Shown one piece after another: positions 46,539-56,773 of a stretch of 64,000 bases of DNA. Both the position numbers and the translations under genes were made by a program. Position 1 is the stretch's first letter; each line of letters begins with the position of its first letter. The DNA is from Acidobacteria bacterium UBA823 (GTDB lineage: Bacteria; Acidobacteriota; Vicinamibacteria; Vicinamibacterales; UBA823): NCBI GenBank assembly GCA_002296225.1, contig DBHR01000105.1:6522-70521 (forward strand). Direction: 5' to 3'. The notes below the pieces were generated by a model. It was not told the DNA's origin. It saw nothing but the letters and a program-made list of their open reading frames with translations, and did no database searches.

Positions 46539-47372
46539 CTACCCGGTCGATTCACGTGGACGTCCGACCACTGACAGTCCAGCCTCGTCAGCCGCTTGGA
46601 CGAACGCGTCGCCGTCAACGATCAACGTCTTCCCAGCATCGACTGACAGCGCCGAAGCGCCAACCCTGAGCATCGCCTCGACGGTCGGCACGCCGACGAC
46701 CGGCACGTCGAACCGCATATCCTGATTCGGCTTGGCCACCTTCACAACGCAGGTACCCGACCCCGCAAGCCGGCCAGCGCGCACGATTACCTCATTTGTG
46801 CCTTCCATCGCTTCGATCGCTACGATGGCCTTGTCCTTAACTATCACCGTTTGCCCAGCATCGAAGCCCGCAACTGCATCGGCTATTCGATAGCCAAACG
46901 CGAAATCAGCTGACTCGTTGGCCGTTGGCTCGCGGCGGGTCAATGTGCCAGCCGTTGCGAGTAAAGTTTGGAGAAACGCTGTCGAGTCCAGTAGCGTGAT
47001 ACCGTGCTCGCCGAGGACGTCAGCGATTGCCGAGAGCAGGGCGTCCGTCGATTTCGCCGGGACTCGCTTCAGCACAGATAGTAGAGTCGGGTCCGGTGTC
47101 ACGCCTGCAAACAGACTCGAGTGCCTCACCTGCCCGGCCATGATCGCCTCAGTTACTCCAGCCGCGCGCAGCACCGAGATGCAGGTCTCCAACTGGCCCA
47201 GCGACACCCAGTGCACGGCAACGGCTGGTGTACTCGCCGCCGCCTGCTCGATGCTTGGATCAGCCTCTTCCCGGATCGCTACGATCGTGACGTCCCGGCC
47301 GAGTCGTTGCGCCGCCTCGAGCACCAGAAAGGGAAATCGGCCGTTGCCGGCGATCATGCCAATGGGAGGCAT
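46539..47372 (-). CDS. lpxI: UDP-2,3-diacylglucosamine pyrophosphatase LpxI
   Basis: 277 residues. LpxI hydrolyses UDP-2,3-diacyl-GlcN to lipid X in lipid A synthesis. [18 protein letters not shown] at the N-terminus, [31 protein letters not shown] and [13 protein letters not shown] are typical of LpxI. This is the LpxI route rather than LpxH. The ATG at 47372 fits; upstream codons overlap the end of fabZ-lpxA. Confidence 0.93.
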   Translation of the reverse strand: MPPIGMIAGNGRFPFLVLEAAQRLGRDVTIVAIREEADPSIEQAAASTPAVAVHWVSLGQLETCISVLRAAGVTEAIMAGQVRHSSLFAGVTPDPTLLSVLKRVPAKSTDALLSAIADVLGEHGITLLDSTAFLQTLLATAGTLTRREPTANESADFAFGYRIADAVAGFDAGQTVIVKDKAIVAIEAMEGTNEVIVRAGRLAGSGTCVVKVAKPNQDMRFDVPVVGVPTVEAMLRVGASALSVDAGKTLIVDGDAFVQAADEAGLSVVGRPRESTG

Positions 47373-47388
47373 CTCAGAAACCGCGCAA

Positions 47389-48639
47389 CTAATCATCCAC
47401 GATGAGGTCGTCCAGCCGACGGGTTGGACGACGCAAACCGACACCGCGTTGGGACGTTCGAATGAATTTCACTAGATATTCAACCTCGGCACAGGACAGG
47501 CTTTTATCCTTGTCGATCCGGGCCAGCGCCTGACTGGTATTTAGCTTCGACTGCAGCAGGTATCGATACGTCCTTTTGAGCTTGGCGATGGTCTCTGGTG
47601 AAAATCCACGTCGTACCAGTCCAATTGTGTTCACGCCATACACCCGGCAGCGGTTGCCAACCGTGCGCGCGTACGGCACGGCATCGCGCGTAACGACTGA
47701 AAACCCGCCGACAAACGCATGCAAGCCGACCCGGCAAAACTGATGGACACCCGATAGAGCGCTAATCGTCGCGTAATCCTCGACAGACACATGTCCGCCA
47801 AGCGTTGCGCCATTGCCAAAGATTACGTGGTTGCCAACCGTGCAATCGTGTGCAATGTGTGCATAGGCCATGAAAAGGTTGTCGTCGCCGATCCTCGTAA
47901 GGCCGCCACCACCTTCAGTGCCACGATGGACCGTTACGAATTCGCGAAAGACGTTGCGCTGGCCGACGACTAGCCGGCTCCGCTCACCTTGAAACTTAAG
48001 ATCCTGCGGAATGAGACCGATGGATGCGCAGGGAAAGATTGTCGTGTCATCACCGATTTCGGTCCAACCATCGACCACGGCCGAGGCGCCAACCCGGCAA
48101 CGCCGGCCTATCTGCACATTCTCACCGATAACCGCATGGGGCCCAATGACGCTCCCGGCCCCAATCTTGGCGCCCGGTGCCACATTTGCGTTTGGGTCAA
48201 TCTCAACGTCGCCATCTCTCAAGCCCAACAGAAGCGTCGCCGTGGCAACGCGTTGCCCTTCAATGGACGCCCGGCACTCGGCTTCGGCCAACTCACTATC
48301 CGATGAACGTAGCGTCACCTCAAGACGCAGGCGATCGCCGGGCACAACTTGGCGACGAAACCTCGCTCGGTCCACGCCACGCAGACAGGTGCGTTGGCTG
48401 GAAGTCTTGGAATCTTCGAGTAACAGGAGGGTTGCAACCTGCGTGAATGCCTCGATCATGAGCACGCCAGGCATTAGGGGCGTGTCGGGAAAGTGTCCCT
48501 GAAAAAACTCTTCCGTGACGGTAACGTTCTTGACGCCGACGATCGACTTGCCAGGCTCATAGTCCACCACCGCGTCCACCAGGTAGGACGGGTACCGGTA
48601 GTCGAGTTTGTCGAGCGTCGCCGGAATGTCGATTGACAC
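47389..48639 (-). CDS. Fused FabZ dehydratase - LpxA acyltransferase
   Basis: 416 residues in one frame. Residues about 1-145 are FabZ (3-hydroxyacyl-ACP dehydratase): [19 protein letters not shown], the catalytic His in [20 protein letters not shown] with its Glu. From about residue 148 ([26 protein letters not shown]) to the end is LpxA, a left-handed hexapeptide helix with [12 protein letters not shown], the catalytic His region [12 protein letters not shown] and a helical tail. One chain could thus commit 3-hydroxyacyl-ACP either to fatty acid elongation or to UDP-GlcNAc acylation. Start is GTG at 48639. These are normally separate adjacent genes. Confidence 0.93.
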   Translation of the reverse strand: MSIDIPATLDKLDYRYPSYLVDAVVDYEPGKSIVGVKNVTVTEEFFQGHFPDTPLMPGVLMIEAFTQVATLLLLEDSKTSSQRTCLRGVDRARFRRQVVPGDRLRLEVTLRSSDSELAEAECRASIEGQRVATATLLLGLRDGDVEIDPNANVAPGAKIGAGSVIGPHAVIGENVQIGRRCRVGASAVVDGWTEIGDDTTIFPCASIGLIPQDLKFQGERSRLVVGQRNVFREFVTVHRGTEGGGGLTRIGDDNLFMAYAHIAHDCTVGNHVIFGNGATLGGHVSVEDYATISALSGVHQFCRVGLHAFVGGFSVVTRDAVPYARTVGNRCRVYGVNTIGLVRRGFSPETIAKLKRTYRYLLQSKLNTSQALARIDKDKSLSCAEVEYLVKFIRTSQRGVGLRRPTRRLDDLIVDD

Positions 48640-48737
48640 GGAAGTCTCAGAGATCGTCCGAAAGGTGTCGGTCCGTGCAAACCGCCAAGCGGTGCCAAGG
48701 GCGCCACCTGGCTCGTCGCTTCACACCAAAAAGCCTG

Positions 48738-49319
48738 TCAGGGCTGTGGCTGGGTAGCGCCCCCGGGCGCTGCATGCGCACTGTCAAATCGGGCAATGAC
48801 GTCGTCAGTAATGTCGAGTCCTGGCACGCTCCAGAGGACTCCGGCGTCGGTGACGCTGAGCACAAGATGCAGCTCTTTCTCGGCAGCTACTAACTCGATG
48901 ATCGGAATCAGATCATCCTGGAAGCTAAGCTGCAGTTCCTCCTGCAGGGCCTGTACCTCCCCCTGCGCATCCTCAGCAGCACGTTGGACATCGACCTGCA
49001 GCCGCGTAATCTCGCGTTGGAGTTGCGTGAGGGCGGCCTGACTCATCACGGTGCTACCCTGCTGGAGCCTTTCCTGGCTCGCCTGCAAGGTCTCATTCAT
49101 CGTGTTGACTTCGGTATTGTTCTCATCGATCAGGGCCTGTACCCGCTCACTGAGTGCTAAGCCACTCGCTGATTCGGCCGCCACTCGAGGGATGTTCACC
49201 CAGGCTACCACTGCGCCCTCCGGCAAACCCGCCTGAGCTTCCGACCCAGCTGCCCATGCGTGGCCACTTCCCACAACCAGCACGAACGCAGACATTGCGA
49301 CGAGACTCGATACTTTCAT
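48738..49319 (-). CDS. OmpH/Skp-family periplasmic chaperone
   Basis: 193 residues. A Sec signal peptide (LVAMSAFVLVVGSGHAWA) is followed by VNIPRVAAESASG, the usual start of mature Skp, and a long coiled-coil hairpin rich in Gln and Glu (about residues 75-150). A C-terminal segment (LHLVLSVTDAGVLWSVPGLDIT) matches the OmpH end. Skp escorts outer-membrane proteins to BamA, and bamA lies directly upstream. ATG at 49319 gives a proper signal peptide. Confidence 0.88.
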   Translation of the reverse strand: MKVSSLVAMSAFVLVVGSGHAWAAGSEAQAGLPEGAVVAWVNIPRVAAESASGLALSERVQALIDENNTEVNTMNETLQASQERLQQGSTVMSQAALTQLQREITRLQVDVQRAAEDAQGEVQALQEELQLSFQDDLIPIIELVAAEKELHLVLSVTDAGVLWSVPGLDITDDVIARFDSAHAAPGGATQPQP

Positions 49320-49479
49320 CGACTGCTTCCCCTTGCAGGTGTCCGAGAATACCCCGCGACACGCGTTCATCAACTGAGCCAGAGCACCCCAAAAACTAGC
49401 CCTGACACCAAATCGGCGTGCCATTGTACACTTTTTCCGGCTCAATTAGCCGACCGCTGTTTCTGCTTCCACGCTCGGC

Positions 49480-52041
49480 CTAGAACGAAGCACCGACGAC
49501 GAATCGGAAATTGAAGGTCCCCTCCGGTCGAAAATTATTGTCGAGAACGCCCGAACGCTGCGGGTTGTACGCAAAAATCAGTCTGAGCGGTATGTTCATA
49601 ACCGGCATGAGAAAGCGCACTTCGGCGCCCGTCGACGTCTTGAGGTCCTTGAGCGCGAAGCCCTTGCCGGCTTCCTGCACCTGCCCGGTGTCATAGAAGA
49701 GAACCAACCGCGCAGGCTCCGCCACCGTGATTATGTACTCGCCAGTGAAAAGCAGGCTTTTATCGCCACCAAGCACAAGCCCGGTCGCAGCGTCGCGGGG
49801 CCCGACGGTGCGCAGGTCGAATCCGCGGATGCTGTACTCGCCTCCTAGGTAGAGCCGCTCGAAGATCGGAAGCGTTGTCGTGTCGCCGAATGCCACCTTG
49901 TACTCGCTTTCAAAACGAAGCCCGAACGAGGTCGCTGGGGTATGCGGGATGTACCAAACGGTCTCAATGCGGGGACTGTAGAAACTGGTGTTACCACCCA
50001 CCCCCGCGTACTCGAACGCCAAGACGATCCGCTTGCCCGCGCTCGGAAAAATTGGATGGTTAACCGTGTTATGAATAAACCCAGGCGTTACCTTGCTGAC
50101 CGTCCGCCTGCCACCCATTCCGAGGAGCAACGAATCCTGGAGATACGGATTGTATTGGAGCAGCAGCGGGTCCATGAATAGCGGATTAAGGTCGCTAACG
50201 GTCGTTCCCTCGAAACTGTAACCAAACGACAGACGCGTGAAATTGGCGATCGGCTTACTAACGTTGAAATTGGCTCCTACTGACTTCTGCGTGAACTGTC
50301 CGGTCCACTCCAGCTTTGTTTTATACACGCTGGCGCCCGCAGCCACGTTACTGTTCAAAACAAAATTTTCGGTGACTCCTAATACCAAATTTTGCGCGCG
50401 CGTGCCGTGCATCAGGTTCAGGGTCAACGCCGTGCCGCGGCCCAGGAAGTTTGAGGTGCCAAAGGCCAAGTGCGCGAAGAACCCGTCCCACTCGGACACA
50501 CCGGCGCCGAAACTGATTTGGTTCCGGTTCTGCTCCTCGAGTGGGAACCTCAGATTGACCTCGCCCTCACTGCCCTCTTCTTCGCTCTTCTCGACGTCAA
50601 CAGCATCTTCCTCGAGCGGCAGGAAGTATCCGAGCTGATTCAACCGGCGAACACTTATTTTGAGCCTCTCGGTATCGAACACGGCGCCCTCGAAGACCTG
50701 AAGCTCCCGTCGAATGACCTTGTCATGCGTCGTCGTATTCCCCGAAAAGTCAATGCGCTTTACGAAGTACTGCTCGCCCTCCTCCGCCCGAATGACCACA
50801 TCCACGACCGGTGGGACATCAAGGCGCCGAAAGCTCCCATCAGCCTCTTCGACCTGATCGCGAGGAGCGAGATCGGGAAACGCCACGAATTCCATGTAGC
50901 CGATGGCGCCGTACATCATCTGCAACCGTTCGATCCCTTCTCGGATCACCTTCTCGTTGTAATAATCCCCTTCTTCAATTTCGAACTGAGCTCGGACTGC
51001 ATCGGCTCGAGCGACCTCGGTTCCATCGAACGTAAGGTCGCCCAGCCGGTATCGAACGTCTTCCTCGATAGGAATCCGCATCTTCACGTACCGCTTGAGT
51101 CCGTCTTCAGAATTCTCAAGTGTCGTTAACTCGGGCTGGCCAATCTGTGCACGGACGTAGCCCAAATTTCGGTAGTGCAGGATGATCGCTTCGGCATCCT
51201 CGGCGAAGCGATGTTCCTTATAGGTGCCGCGTTTCATGAACCAGTTGAACGGCCAGATCGGAAACGGCAATCTATTCGCCGTCATCTGCTTGCGCAGCGT
51301 TCGGTCGCTCTGGTCCTCGTTGCCGGCAAACTCGATCTCCCGGAGCCGGGCTTCCGGTCCGTCCTCGATCGTGAAGACAAGACGTACTCGCTTCGGACCA
51401 CCAGCAACAGGATCGACACTGTGCGTTACCACGGGATCGTGGTAGCCCGCCTCGGCGAGCATCACCCGTAGAATCGTTTTGGCCTTCTGAATGAGTGCCG
51501 TGTCGACAAACGTATCAAGCTGAATCGTAGCCTCAGCCTGTACCAACATTTCCTCAATCTTCGTTCGCTCAAGCGCCTCGGACCCGTTGAATTCGACAAT
51601 GCGGACTCGCTCGCGTTCTTCTATGTTGTAGATAATGTTACGGCCGATGACGCCGTTCGGATACGGCTCGTCGTTGTACTCAATCGTAAGATCATCAATG
51701 AATCCCGTCTCCCACAAATTCCTGAAGTCGCTGAGTACCCGTTGCTCGTCATACTCCAACCAGACGTTTTCCGACGGACGGCTCGGGCGTGTCTCGATAT
51801 AGAAGAGATAGGTGGCTGGCTCAATTGAAGGCACGTTGCCTTGCGCAGGAAAAGCAATCTGGATCGTCCGTACAACGGGTGGTGAATCGACCGGGGGTGT
51901 CGGCTGATCCTGCTGTGCGTCAGCGGCCACCCGTTCAGTCGCCGTCACCGGCTGAGCCAGCACCGATGTCGGCCACGCAGCCGCGGACAGGGTCAACAAG
52001 GCTAACACCGTCCTCAGCGTTGATGTGGGTATCCCTTGCAT
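49480..52041 (-). CDS. bamA: Outer membrane assembly factor BamA
   Basis: 853 residues. A signal peptide (LALLTLSAAAWPTSVLA) leads to POTRA repeats in the first half (VRIVEFNGSEALERTKIEEML, REIEFAGNEDQSDRTLRKQM, VKRIDFSGNTTTHDKVIRREL). The Omp85 barrel ends in FNFRFVVGASF with the terminal aromatic residue; GGEYSIRGFDLRTVGPRD is the conserved lid-loop RGF motif. The Bam complex inserts outer-membrane proteins. The ATG at 52041 was chosen for its signal peptide; ATG at 52065 is also possible. Confidence 0.95.
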   Translation of the reverse strand: MQGIPTSTLRTVLALLTLSAAAWPTSVLAQPVTATERVAADAQQDQPTPPVDSPPVVRTIQIAFPAQGNVPSIEPATYLFYIETRPSRPSENVWLEYDEQRVLSDFRNLWETGFIDDLTIEYNDEPYPNGVIGRNIIYNIEERERVRIVEFNGSEALERTKIEEMLVQAEATIQLDTFVDTALIQKAKTILRVMLAEAGYHDPVVTHSVDPVAGGPKRVRLVFTIEDGPEARLREIEFAGNEDQSDRTLRKQMTANRLPFPIWPFNWFMKRGTYKEHRFAEDAEAIILHYRNLGYVRAQIGQPELTTLENSEDGLKRYVKMRIPIEEDVRYRLGDLTFDGTEVARADAVRAQFEIEEGDYYNEKVIREGIERLQMMYGAIGYMEFVAFPDLAPRDQVEEADGSFRRLDVPPVVDVVIRAEEGEQYFVKRIDFSGNTTTHDKVIRRELQVFEGAVFDTERLKISVRRLNQLGYFLPLEEDAVDVEKSEEEGSEGEVNLRFPLEEQNRNQISFGAGVSEWDGFFAHLAFGTSNFLGRGTALTLNLMHGTRAQNLVLGVTENFVLNSNVAAGASVYKTKLEWTGQFTQKSVGANFNVSKPIANFTRLSFGYSFEGTTVSDLNPLFMDPLLLQYNPYLQDSLLLGMGGRRTVSKVTPGFIHNTVNHPIFPSAGKRIVLAFEYAGVGGNTSFYSPRIETVWYIPHTPATSFGLRFESEYKVAFGDTTTLPIFERLYLGGEYSIRGFDLRTVGPRDAATGLVLGGDKSLLFTGEYIITVAEPARLVLFYDTGQVQEAGKGFALKDLKTSTGAEVRFLMPVMNIPLRLIFAYNPQRSGVLDNNFRPEGTFNFRFVVGASF

Positions 52042-52158
52042 CTGCTCGATCCCTACGTGCCGCATGGCCCATTTGCCCGTTTCATACTTGCCCTGCCCGA
52101 GCCAGGCCATTGGCCTCGGTGACACTCAGGTAGACTGCGACCGGCCGCTCTCTAAATG

Positions 52159-54603
52159 TTAGACGTCGCGAATCAGCCGACGGCTTTCGAAAGCGCCGTC
52201 GGCCGTGCGATAAGTGAGCGCCCCGTCGTTGAGACCCACCTCAATGTGACCGTCCTTCAATCGACCCCGAATCAACTCCTCCGACAGCGGGTCCTCGACG
52301 TAACGCTGGATGGCGCGACGCAGTGGCCGCGCCCCATACGAGCGGTCCTTGCACGTCTGGTCGATAATCCAGCGAAGCGCATCGGGTGCTAGGGTGACCC
52401 GCAACTGACGATCCCCAAGGTGGTCATTGAGCTGGGCAACCAGCAGCCTCGTGATTTGTTCGAGGTCGGCATCGGACAAAGCCTCAAACACGATCGTCTC
52501 GTCGATCCGGTTGATGAATTCAGGATTGAAGATGCGCTTGACCTCGCTCAACACCATATCGTTAACGCTGCGGCTGATCTCCTTCGCGTCAGCGGACTGA
52601 AACCCGAGCGACGCCTTCTTCTGCATATGCCGCGCCCCGATGTTCGACGTCATGATCAGGATTGTGTTCTTGAAATTGACGCGATTTCCTAGCCCATCGG
52701 TTAGATGCCCTTCCTCAAACACCTGCAGCAGGATGTTAAACAGGTCAGGGTGCGCCTTCTCGATTTCGTCGAGGAGCACCACGGAATATGGGTTTCGCTT
52801 CACCTTTTCGGTGAGCTGCCCACCCTCCTCATACCCCACGTAGCCCGGCGGCGAGCCGATCAGCTTCGATACAGAGTGCTTCTCCATGTACTCGGACATG
52901 TCGAATCGGATGAGAGCCGAGTCAGCCCCAAACAGGAAATTCGCCAACGCCCGGGCCAGTTCGGTCTTGCCGACCCCAGTCGGCCCAAGAAACACGAAGC
53001 TACCAACTGGTCGGGTGGGCGCCTTCAGGCCGGCACGCGACCGTCGAATCGCGCGCGATAGCGCTGAGACCGCCTTATCCTGGCTAACAACACGACGGTG
53101 CAGCTCCTCTTCCATCCGGAGAAGTTTGTCGCTCTCGTCCTCGTTGATGGCTGTAAGCGGCACACCGGTCCAGCTGGAAACAACTTCATCAATCTCTTGT
53201 TTGCCGACGCTTGCCCGGCGTGTAGTTGACTTCACGTCAAATTTCTCCCGGACGAACTGGAGACTCTCTCGCGCGATGACCTCCTGCTCCCGGAAGAACT
53301 GCGCCTTCTCGTAGTCCTTTTGGGCGGCAGCGCTTTCCATCTGCTCGACCGCAACCCGGATACTCTTGTTGATTTCGCCGAATTCCTCACTGTGACCAGC
53401 GTCGCGTAGCTTAGCGCGTGCGCCGGCCTCGTCAACGAGGTCGATCGCCTTGTCCGGCAGGAACCGATTAGTGATGTAGCGACTCGACTGATAAACCGCC
53501 GCGTCGAGTGCTTCTTCCGTGTACTCCACGTGATGGAACGCCTCATAGCGATCTTTCACGCCGGACAGGATCTGTATGGTCTCGTCTTCGGTGGGCGGGT
53601 CTACCTTCACCGCTTGGAAGCGCCGCTCAAGCGACCGATCCTTCTCGATGTACTTCCGGTACTCAGCCGGCGTAGTAGCACCGATACAGCGGATCTCGCC
53701 GCGAGAGAGCGCAGGCTTGAGGATGTTCGCCGCATCTAAGGAACCTTCAGCTGAGCCAGCACCCACGAGCGTGTGCAGTTCATCAATGAAAACGATGATA
53801 TTCTGATTTTCGGTCAGTTCTTTCATGATCGCCTTCAGGCGCTCTTCGAACTGGCCCCGATACTTCGTACCCGCAACGATGAGCGAGATATCAAGCGCCA
53901 GCAGACACTTGTCACCGAGGAAGTGCGGAACGTCACCCCGTGCGATCTTCTGGGCTAAGCCCTCAACGATCGCGGTTTTTCCCACGCCAGGTTCCCCAAT
54001 GAAAACCGCGTTGTTTTTCGTGCGGCGACAGAGCACCTGCTGCACGCGCTCCAGCTCTACCTCGCGGCCGACGAGCGGGTCCAACTCACCCTTCATGGCC
54101 GAGTCGGTAAGATCGCGCGAGAATTCAGCCAAAAGTGGAGTCTCTTTCACTCGCGTGACGGTCGTCTTCTCGTTGAGTAACGCTACAACGTCCTCGCGGA
54201 CACCGTTGAGCCGCATCCCTTGTTCCATGAGGATCGAGGCCGCCACGGAGTGCTCTTCGCGCAGGATGCCCAGCAGGAGATGCTCGGTGCCAATGTAGTT
54301 ATGTAGCAACCGATCGGCTTCTTCGGCCGCAAACTGGAGCACGCGCTTGGTCTCTCCGCTGAATGGGATCTCCACCGACGTCGAGACCTTCTCCCGGAAG
54401 ATCGTGTGGCCCACAATTTCCTTCCGGATTGTTTCAAATGAGAGATGGGAACGTGCGACGATCCGACTCGTGAGTCCCTTGCCCTCACGGATCAGTCCTA
54501 AGAGCAGATGTTCGGTCTCGATCGAGATGCTGCCGAGTTGACTCGCCTCGTAGCGCGCAAAGAACAGCACACGCCGAGCCCGTTCTGTATACCGTTCGAA
54601 CAT
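52159..54603 (-). CDS. clpC: ATP-dependent chaperone ClpC
   Basis: 814 residues. [20 protein letters not shown] starts the Clp N-domain repeats. Two AAA modules have Walker [11 protein letters not shown] and [10 protein letters not shown], and a UVR-like segment ([20 protein letters not shown]) lies between them. ClpC unfolds substrates for ClpP and needs adaptors such as MecA in some species; neither is in the window. ATG at 54603 fits the family start; upstream in-frame codons do not. Confidence 0.96.
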   Translation of the reverse strand: MFERYTERARRVLFFARYEASQLGSISIETEHLLLGLIREGKGLTSRIVARSHLSFETIRKEIVGHTIFREKVSTSVEIPFSGETKRVLQFAAEEADRLLHNYIGTEHLLLGILREEHSVAASILMEQGMRLNGVREDVVALLNEKTTVTRVKETPLLAEFSRDLTDSAMKGELDPLVGREVELERVQQVLCRRTKNNAVFIGEPGVGKTAIVEGLAQKIARGDVPHFLGDKCLLALDISLIVAGTKYRGQFEERLKAIMKELTENQNIIVFIDELHTLVGAGSAEGSLDAANILKPALSRGEIRCIGATTPAEYRKYIEKDRSLERRFQAVKVDPPTEDETIQILSGVKDRYEAFHHVEYTEEALDAAVYQSSRYITNRFLPDKAIDLVDEAGARAKLRDAGHSEEFGEINKSIRVAVEQMESAAAQKDYEKAQFFREQEVIARESLQFVREKFDVKSTTRRASVGKQEIDEVVSSWTGVPLTAINEDESDKLLRMEEELHRRVVSQDKAVSALSRAIRRSRAGLKAPTRPVGSFVFLGPTGVGKTELARALANFLFGADSALIRFDMSEYMEKHSVSKLIGSPPGYVGYEEGGQLTEKVKRNPYSVVLLDEIEKAHPDLFNILLQVFEEGHLTDGLGNRVNFKNTILIMTSNIGARHMQKKASLGFQSADAKEISRSVNDMVLSEVKRIFNPEFINRIDETIVFEALSDADLEQITRLLVAQLNDHLGDRQLRVTLAPDALRWIIDQTCKDRSYGARPLRRAIQRYVEDPLSEELIRGRLKDGHIEVGLNDGALTYRTADGAFESRRLIRDV

Positions 54604-54667
54604 CCCGATCTCAATTCGCGACTGGGGAACCGCTCCCATAGTGAAGAGCACGTCCCACAAAAGCCCC

Positions 54668-54673
54668 ATTATA
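54668..54673 (-). promoter_or_regulatory. Possible -10 box upstream of clpC
   Basis: A perfect TATAAT on the minus strand lies 64 bases before the clpC ATG, in the 241-base gap to lolD. The best -35 nearby (TTATCC at 16 bases) is weak. I see no supported gene in the rest of the gap. Confidence 0.35.
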
Positions 54674-54844
54674 CGGCATCGACCGCCTTGGATAAGGAGC
54701 TCATGTGCCGTAACTTATTCATTTTCCTAAATCTTGCGGCCACGGTGTCGCACGTTTGCGACTGGGGCCAGAGCCGTAGCCCACCGGGTCGGCCGATAAA
54801 CGAGGCCTGGACGAAAGGCACCCCCGGCCCGAACGCCTATCAGA

Positions 54845-55519
54845 TCACGCCGGCCACAGCCGACCCGACTCAAGCCTCAGCACACGGTCGCAGCCGTCAG
54901 CCAGCCGCATGTTATGCGTAGCAATGATGGAGGTGAGCTGCTGTTCGCGATGTATTTCGCGGAGCAGTTCGTGAAGAACGCGAGCCGTTGCCTCGTCGAG
55001 GTCTCCGGTCGGCTCATCGGCCAGCAGAAGGACTGGTTCCATCGTGAGCGCCCTAGCAATCGCCACCCGCTGTTGCTCACCACCAGACAACATCCCTGGA
55101 CGGTGGTCGAGCCGAGCACCCAAGCCCACCCGTTCGAGAAGCGCCGTCGCTTGAGGGCGCGCGTCGTCTGGCGTCTTCCTGGCGATACGCAGTGGCATCT
55201 CGGCGTTCTCGAGCGCCGTGAACTCAGGGAGAAGATGATGAAACTGAAAAATAAAGCCGACTTGTGAGTGCCGAAAGCCAACACGCTCCGCATCCGAGAG
55301 GGTCGCAACGTCGACGCCACCAATCCGGATAGAACCATCATCAACGGAATCAAGTCCACCCAACAGGTGCAACAACGTGCTCTTCCCAACGCCGGATGCG
55401 CCCACGATGGCGACCATCTCACCCGTGTCGACAGCAAGCTCGAGGTCCCGGAGCACCGGTATGGGGCCACGCTGTGCCAAATACGACTTCGATAGCCGAG
55501 CGACCTCGATATACGGCAT
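54845..55519 (-). CDS. lolD: Lipoprotein-releasing ABC transporter ATPase LolD
   Basis: 224 residues. It powers lipoprotein release from the inner membrane with LolC/E. Walker A is GASGVGKSTLLHLLGGLD, the signature LSGGEQQRVAIARAL and Walker B LLLADEPTGDLD. It lies 5 bases downstream of the LolC/E gene. Macrolide-exporter MacB ATPases are close relatives, but the pairing with LolC/E supports LolD. Confidence 0.93.
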   Translation of the reverse strand: MPYIEVARLSKSYLAQRGPIPVLRDLELAVDTGEMVAIVGASGVGKSTLLHLLGGLDSVDDGSIRIGGVDVATLSDAERVGFRHSQVGFIFQFHHLLPEFTALENAEMPLRIARKTPDDARPQATALLERVGLGARLDHRPGMLSGGEQQRVAIARALTMEPVLLLADEPTGDLDEATARVLHELLREIHREQQLTSIIATHNMRLADGCDRVLRLESGRLWPA

Positions 55520-55524
55520 ACCGT

Positions 55525-56760
55525 TTACTGGTACCGCAGCGCCTGCGCGGGATCGAGCCTAGAGGCTTGACGGGATGGATAGATCGTGGCGACAAAGCAG
55601 ACGGCGATCGCCGACGCCAGCACCCACACGATGTCAAACGGCTCCAGCGTGAAGGGCACGTAAGTCACCTGATACACGTCACTTGGCAACTGTACCAACT
55701 CGTACCGGTCAAGAATCTCAGTCGCGGCCACGCCTCCAATCGCGCCAGCCACTGTGCCAACAAATCCGATAATTAATCCCTGCAACATGAAGATCACCGT
55801 GATGCTCCTAGCGCTCGTCCCCATCGTCTTGAGAATCGCGATATCTCGGCTCTTATCCATGACAAGCAGAATGAGCGACGCGACGATGTTGAGCGCAGCG
55901 ACCAGCACGACCAGGCCGACGGTGATCGAGATCGCCATCTTCTCGAGCAAGAGTGCCGAAAAGAGCGACCGGTTCAGATCGGACCAGTCCTGGGTTAAGT
56001 AACTCGAGCCGAACTCCCGCATAATCGACGCCGCGACATCGGGTGCCGCGTACAAGTCGTCAACCTTGAGTTCTAGAAATTCGGCACCCGGGCGATCCAA
56101 TAACCTAGCAGCCACGTCGAGCCGCACGTAGCCGTAGGCCGTATCGAACTGGTGGAATCCCATGTCGAAGATGCCGACAACACGGAAGCGTCTAGCACGA
56201 GGCATCACGCCAAGCGGCGTCAGCCTTCCTTTCGGCGTCAGCAGCGTGACCTCGTCACCGACGAACGCCCCGAGCTTAGCCGCGAGCCCATTACCGATGA
56301 CAAGGCCCTCAGGCGCGCCGGGACCCGGCGGTGCGAGCGCATCGAGGCTGCCGTCAAAGATTGCGGATCCGATTTCAGTGACCTCCACCTCAAGATCGGG
56401 CTCGATCCCCTTGACGGTGATGAACGCCTCACCCGTATCAGTCGTCGCCAGAGCCTGGCCCAAAATAACGGGCGCCACGCCGGTAACCCGAGGTAGCTGA
56501 CGGAGTCGCTCAAGGTCACTCTCATAATCGGCCATGCCTACCTCGCCGAGCTTCCAGACGTAGACGTGCGCTGCCGAGCCGACGATCCGATCGCGCAGTT
56601 CCTGCTGCAGTCCGGTCATCAGAGCGAGCGCGATGAGCAGCGCCATCACGCCTACTGCCACGCCGATAGTCGAAATGACTGAGATTAGGGAAATAAACGC
56701 CTGTCGCCGACGGGCCAGCAGATACCGCAGCGCGATGTAGAGTTCAAACGGTAGGCGCAT
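55525..56760 (-). CDS. Lipoprotein-releasing system permease LolC/LolE
   Basis: 411 residues. The N-terminal membrane segment with ALRYLLARRRQAFISLISVI, then GVMALLIALALMTGLQQELR, a long periplasmic domain and three C-terminal membrane segments (LVVLVAALNIVASLILLVM, GLIIGFVGTVAGAIGG, IVWVLASAIAVCFVATIYP) are typical. One permease gene with lolD suggests a LolF-like single-permease Lol system, or a second permease elsewhere. It extracts mature lipoproteins to LolA. Confidence 0.92.
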   Translation of the reverse strand: MRLPFELYIALRYLLARRRQAFISLISVISTIGVAVGVMALLIALALMTGLQQELRDRIVGSAAHVYVWKLGEVGMADYESDLERLRQLPRVTGVAPVILGQALATTDTGEAFITVKGIEPDLEVEVTEIGSAIFDGSLDALAPPGPGAPEGLVIGNGLAAKLGAFVGDEVTLLTPKGRLTPLGVMPRARRFRVVGIFDMGFHQFDTAYGYVRLDVAARLLDRPGAEFLELKVDDLYAAPDVAASIMREFGSSYLTQDWSDLNRSLFSALLLEKMAISITVGLVVLVAALNIVASLILLVMDKSRDIAILKTMGTSARSITVIFMLQGLIIGFVGTVAGAIGGVAATEILDRYELVQLPSDVYQVTYVPFTLEPFDIVWVLASAIAVCFVATIYPSRQASRLDPAQALRYQ

Positions 56761-56773
56761 AATGGTCAGAGCA

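Noticed and set aside
54703..54921. Plus-strand frame starting MCRN, reminiscent of the DUF2277 N-terminus, in the clpC-lolD gap
   Set aside because: Only the first four residues fit; the rest is low complexity and overlaps the lolD 3' end.
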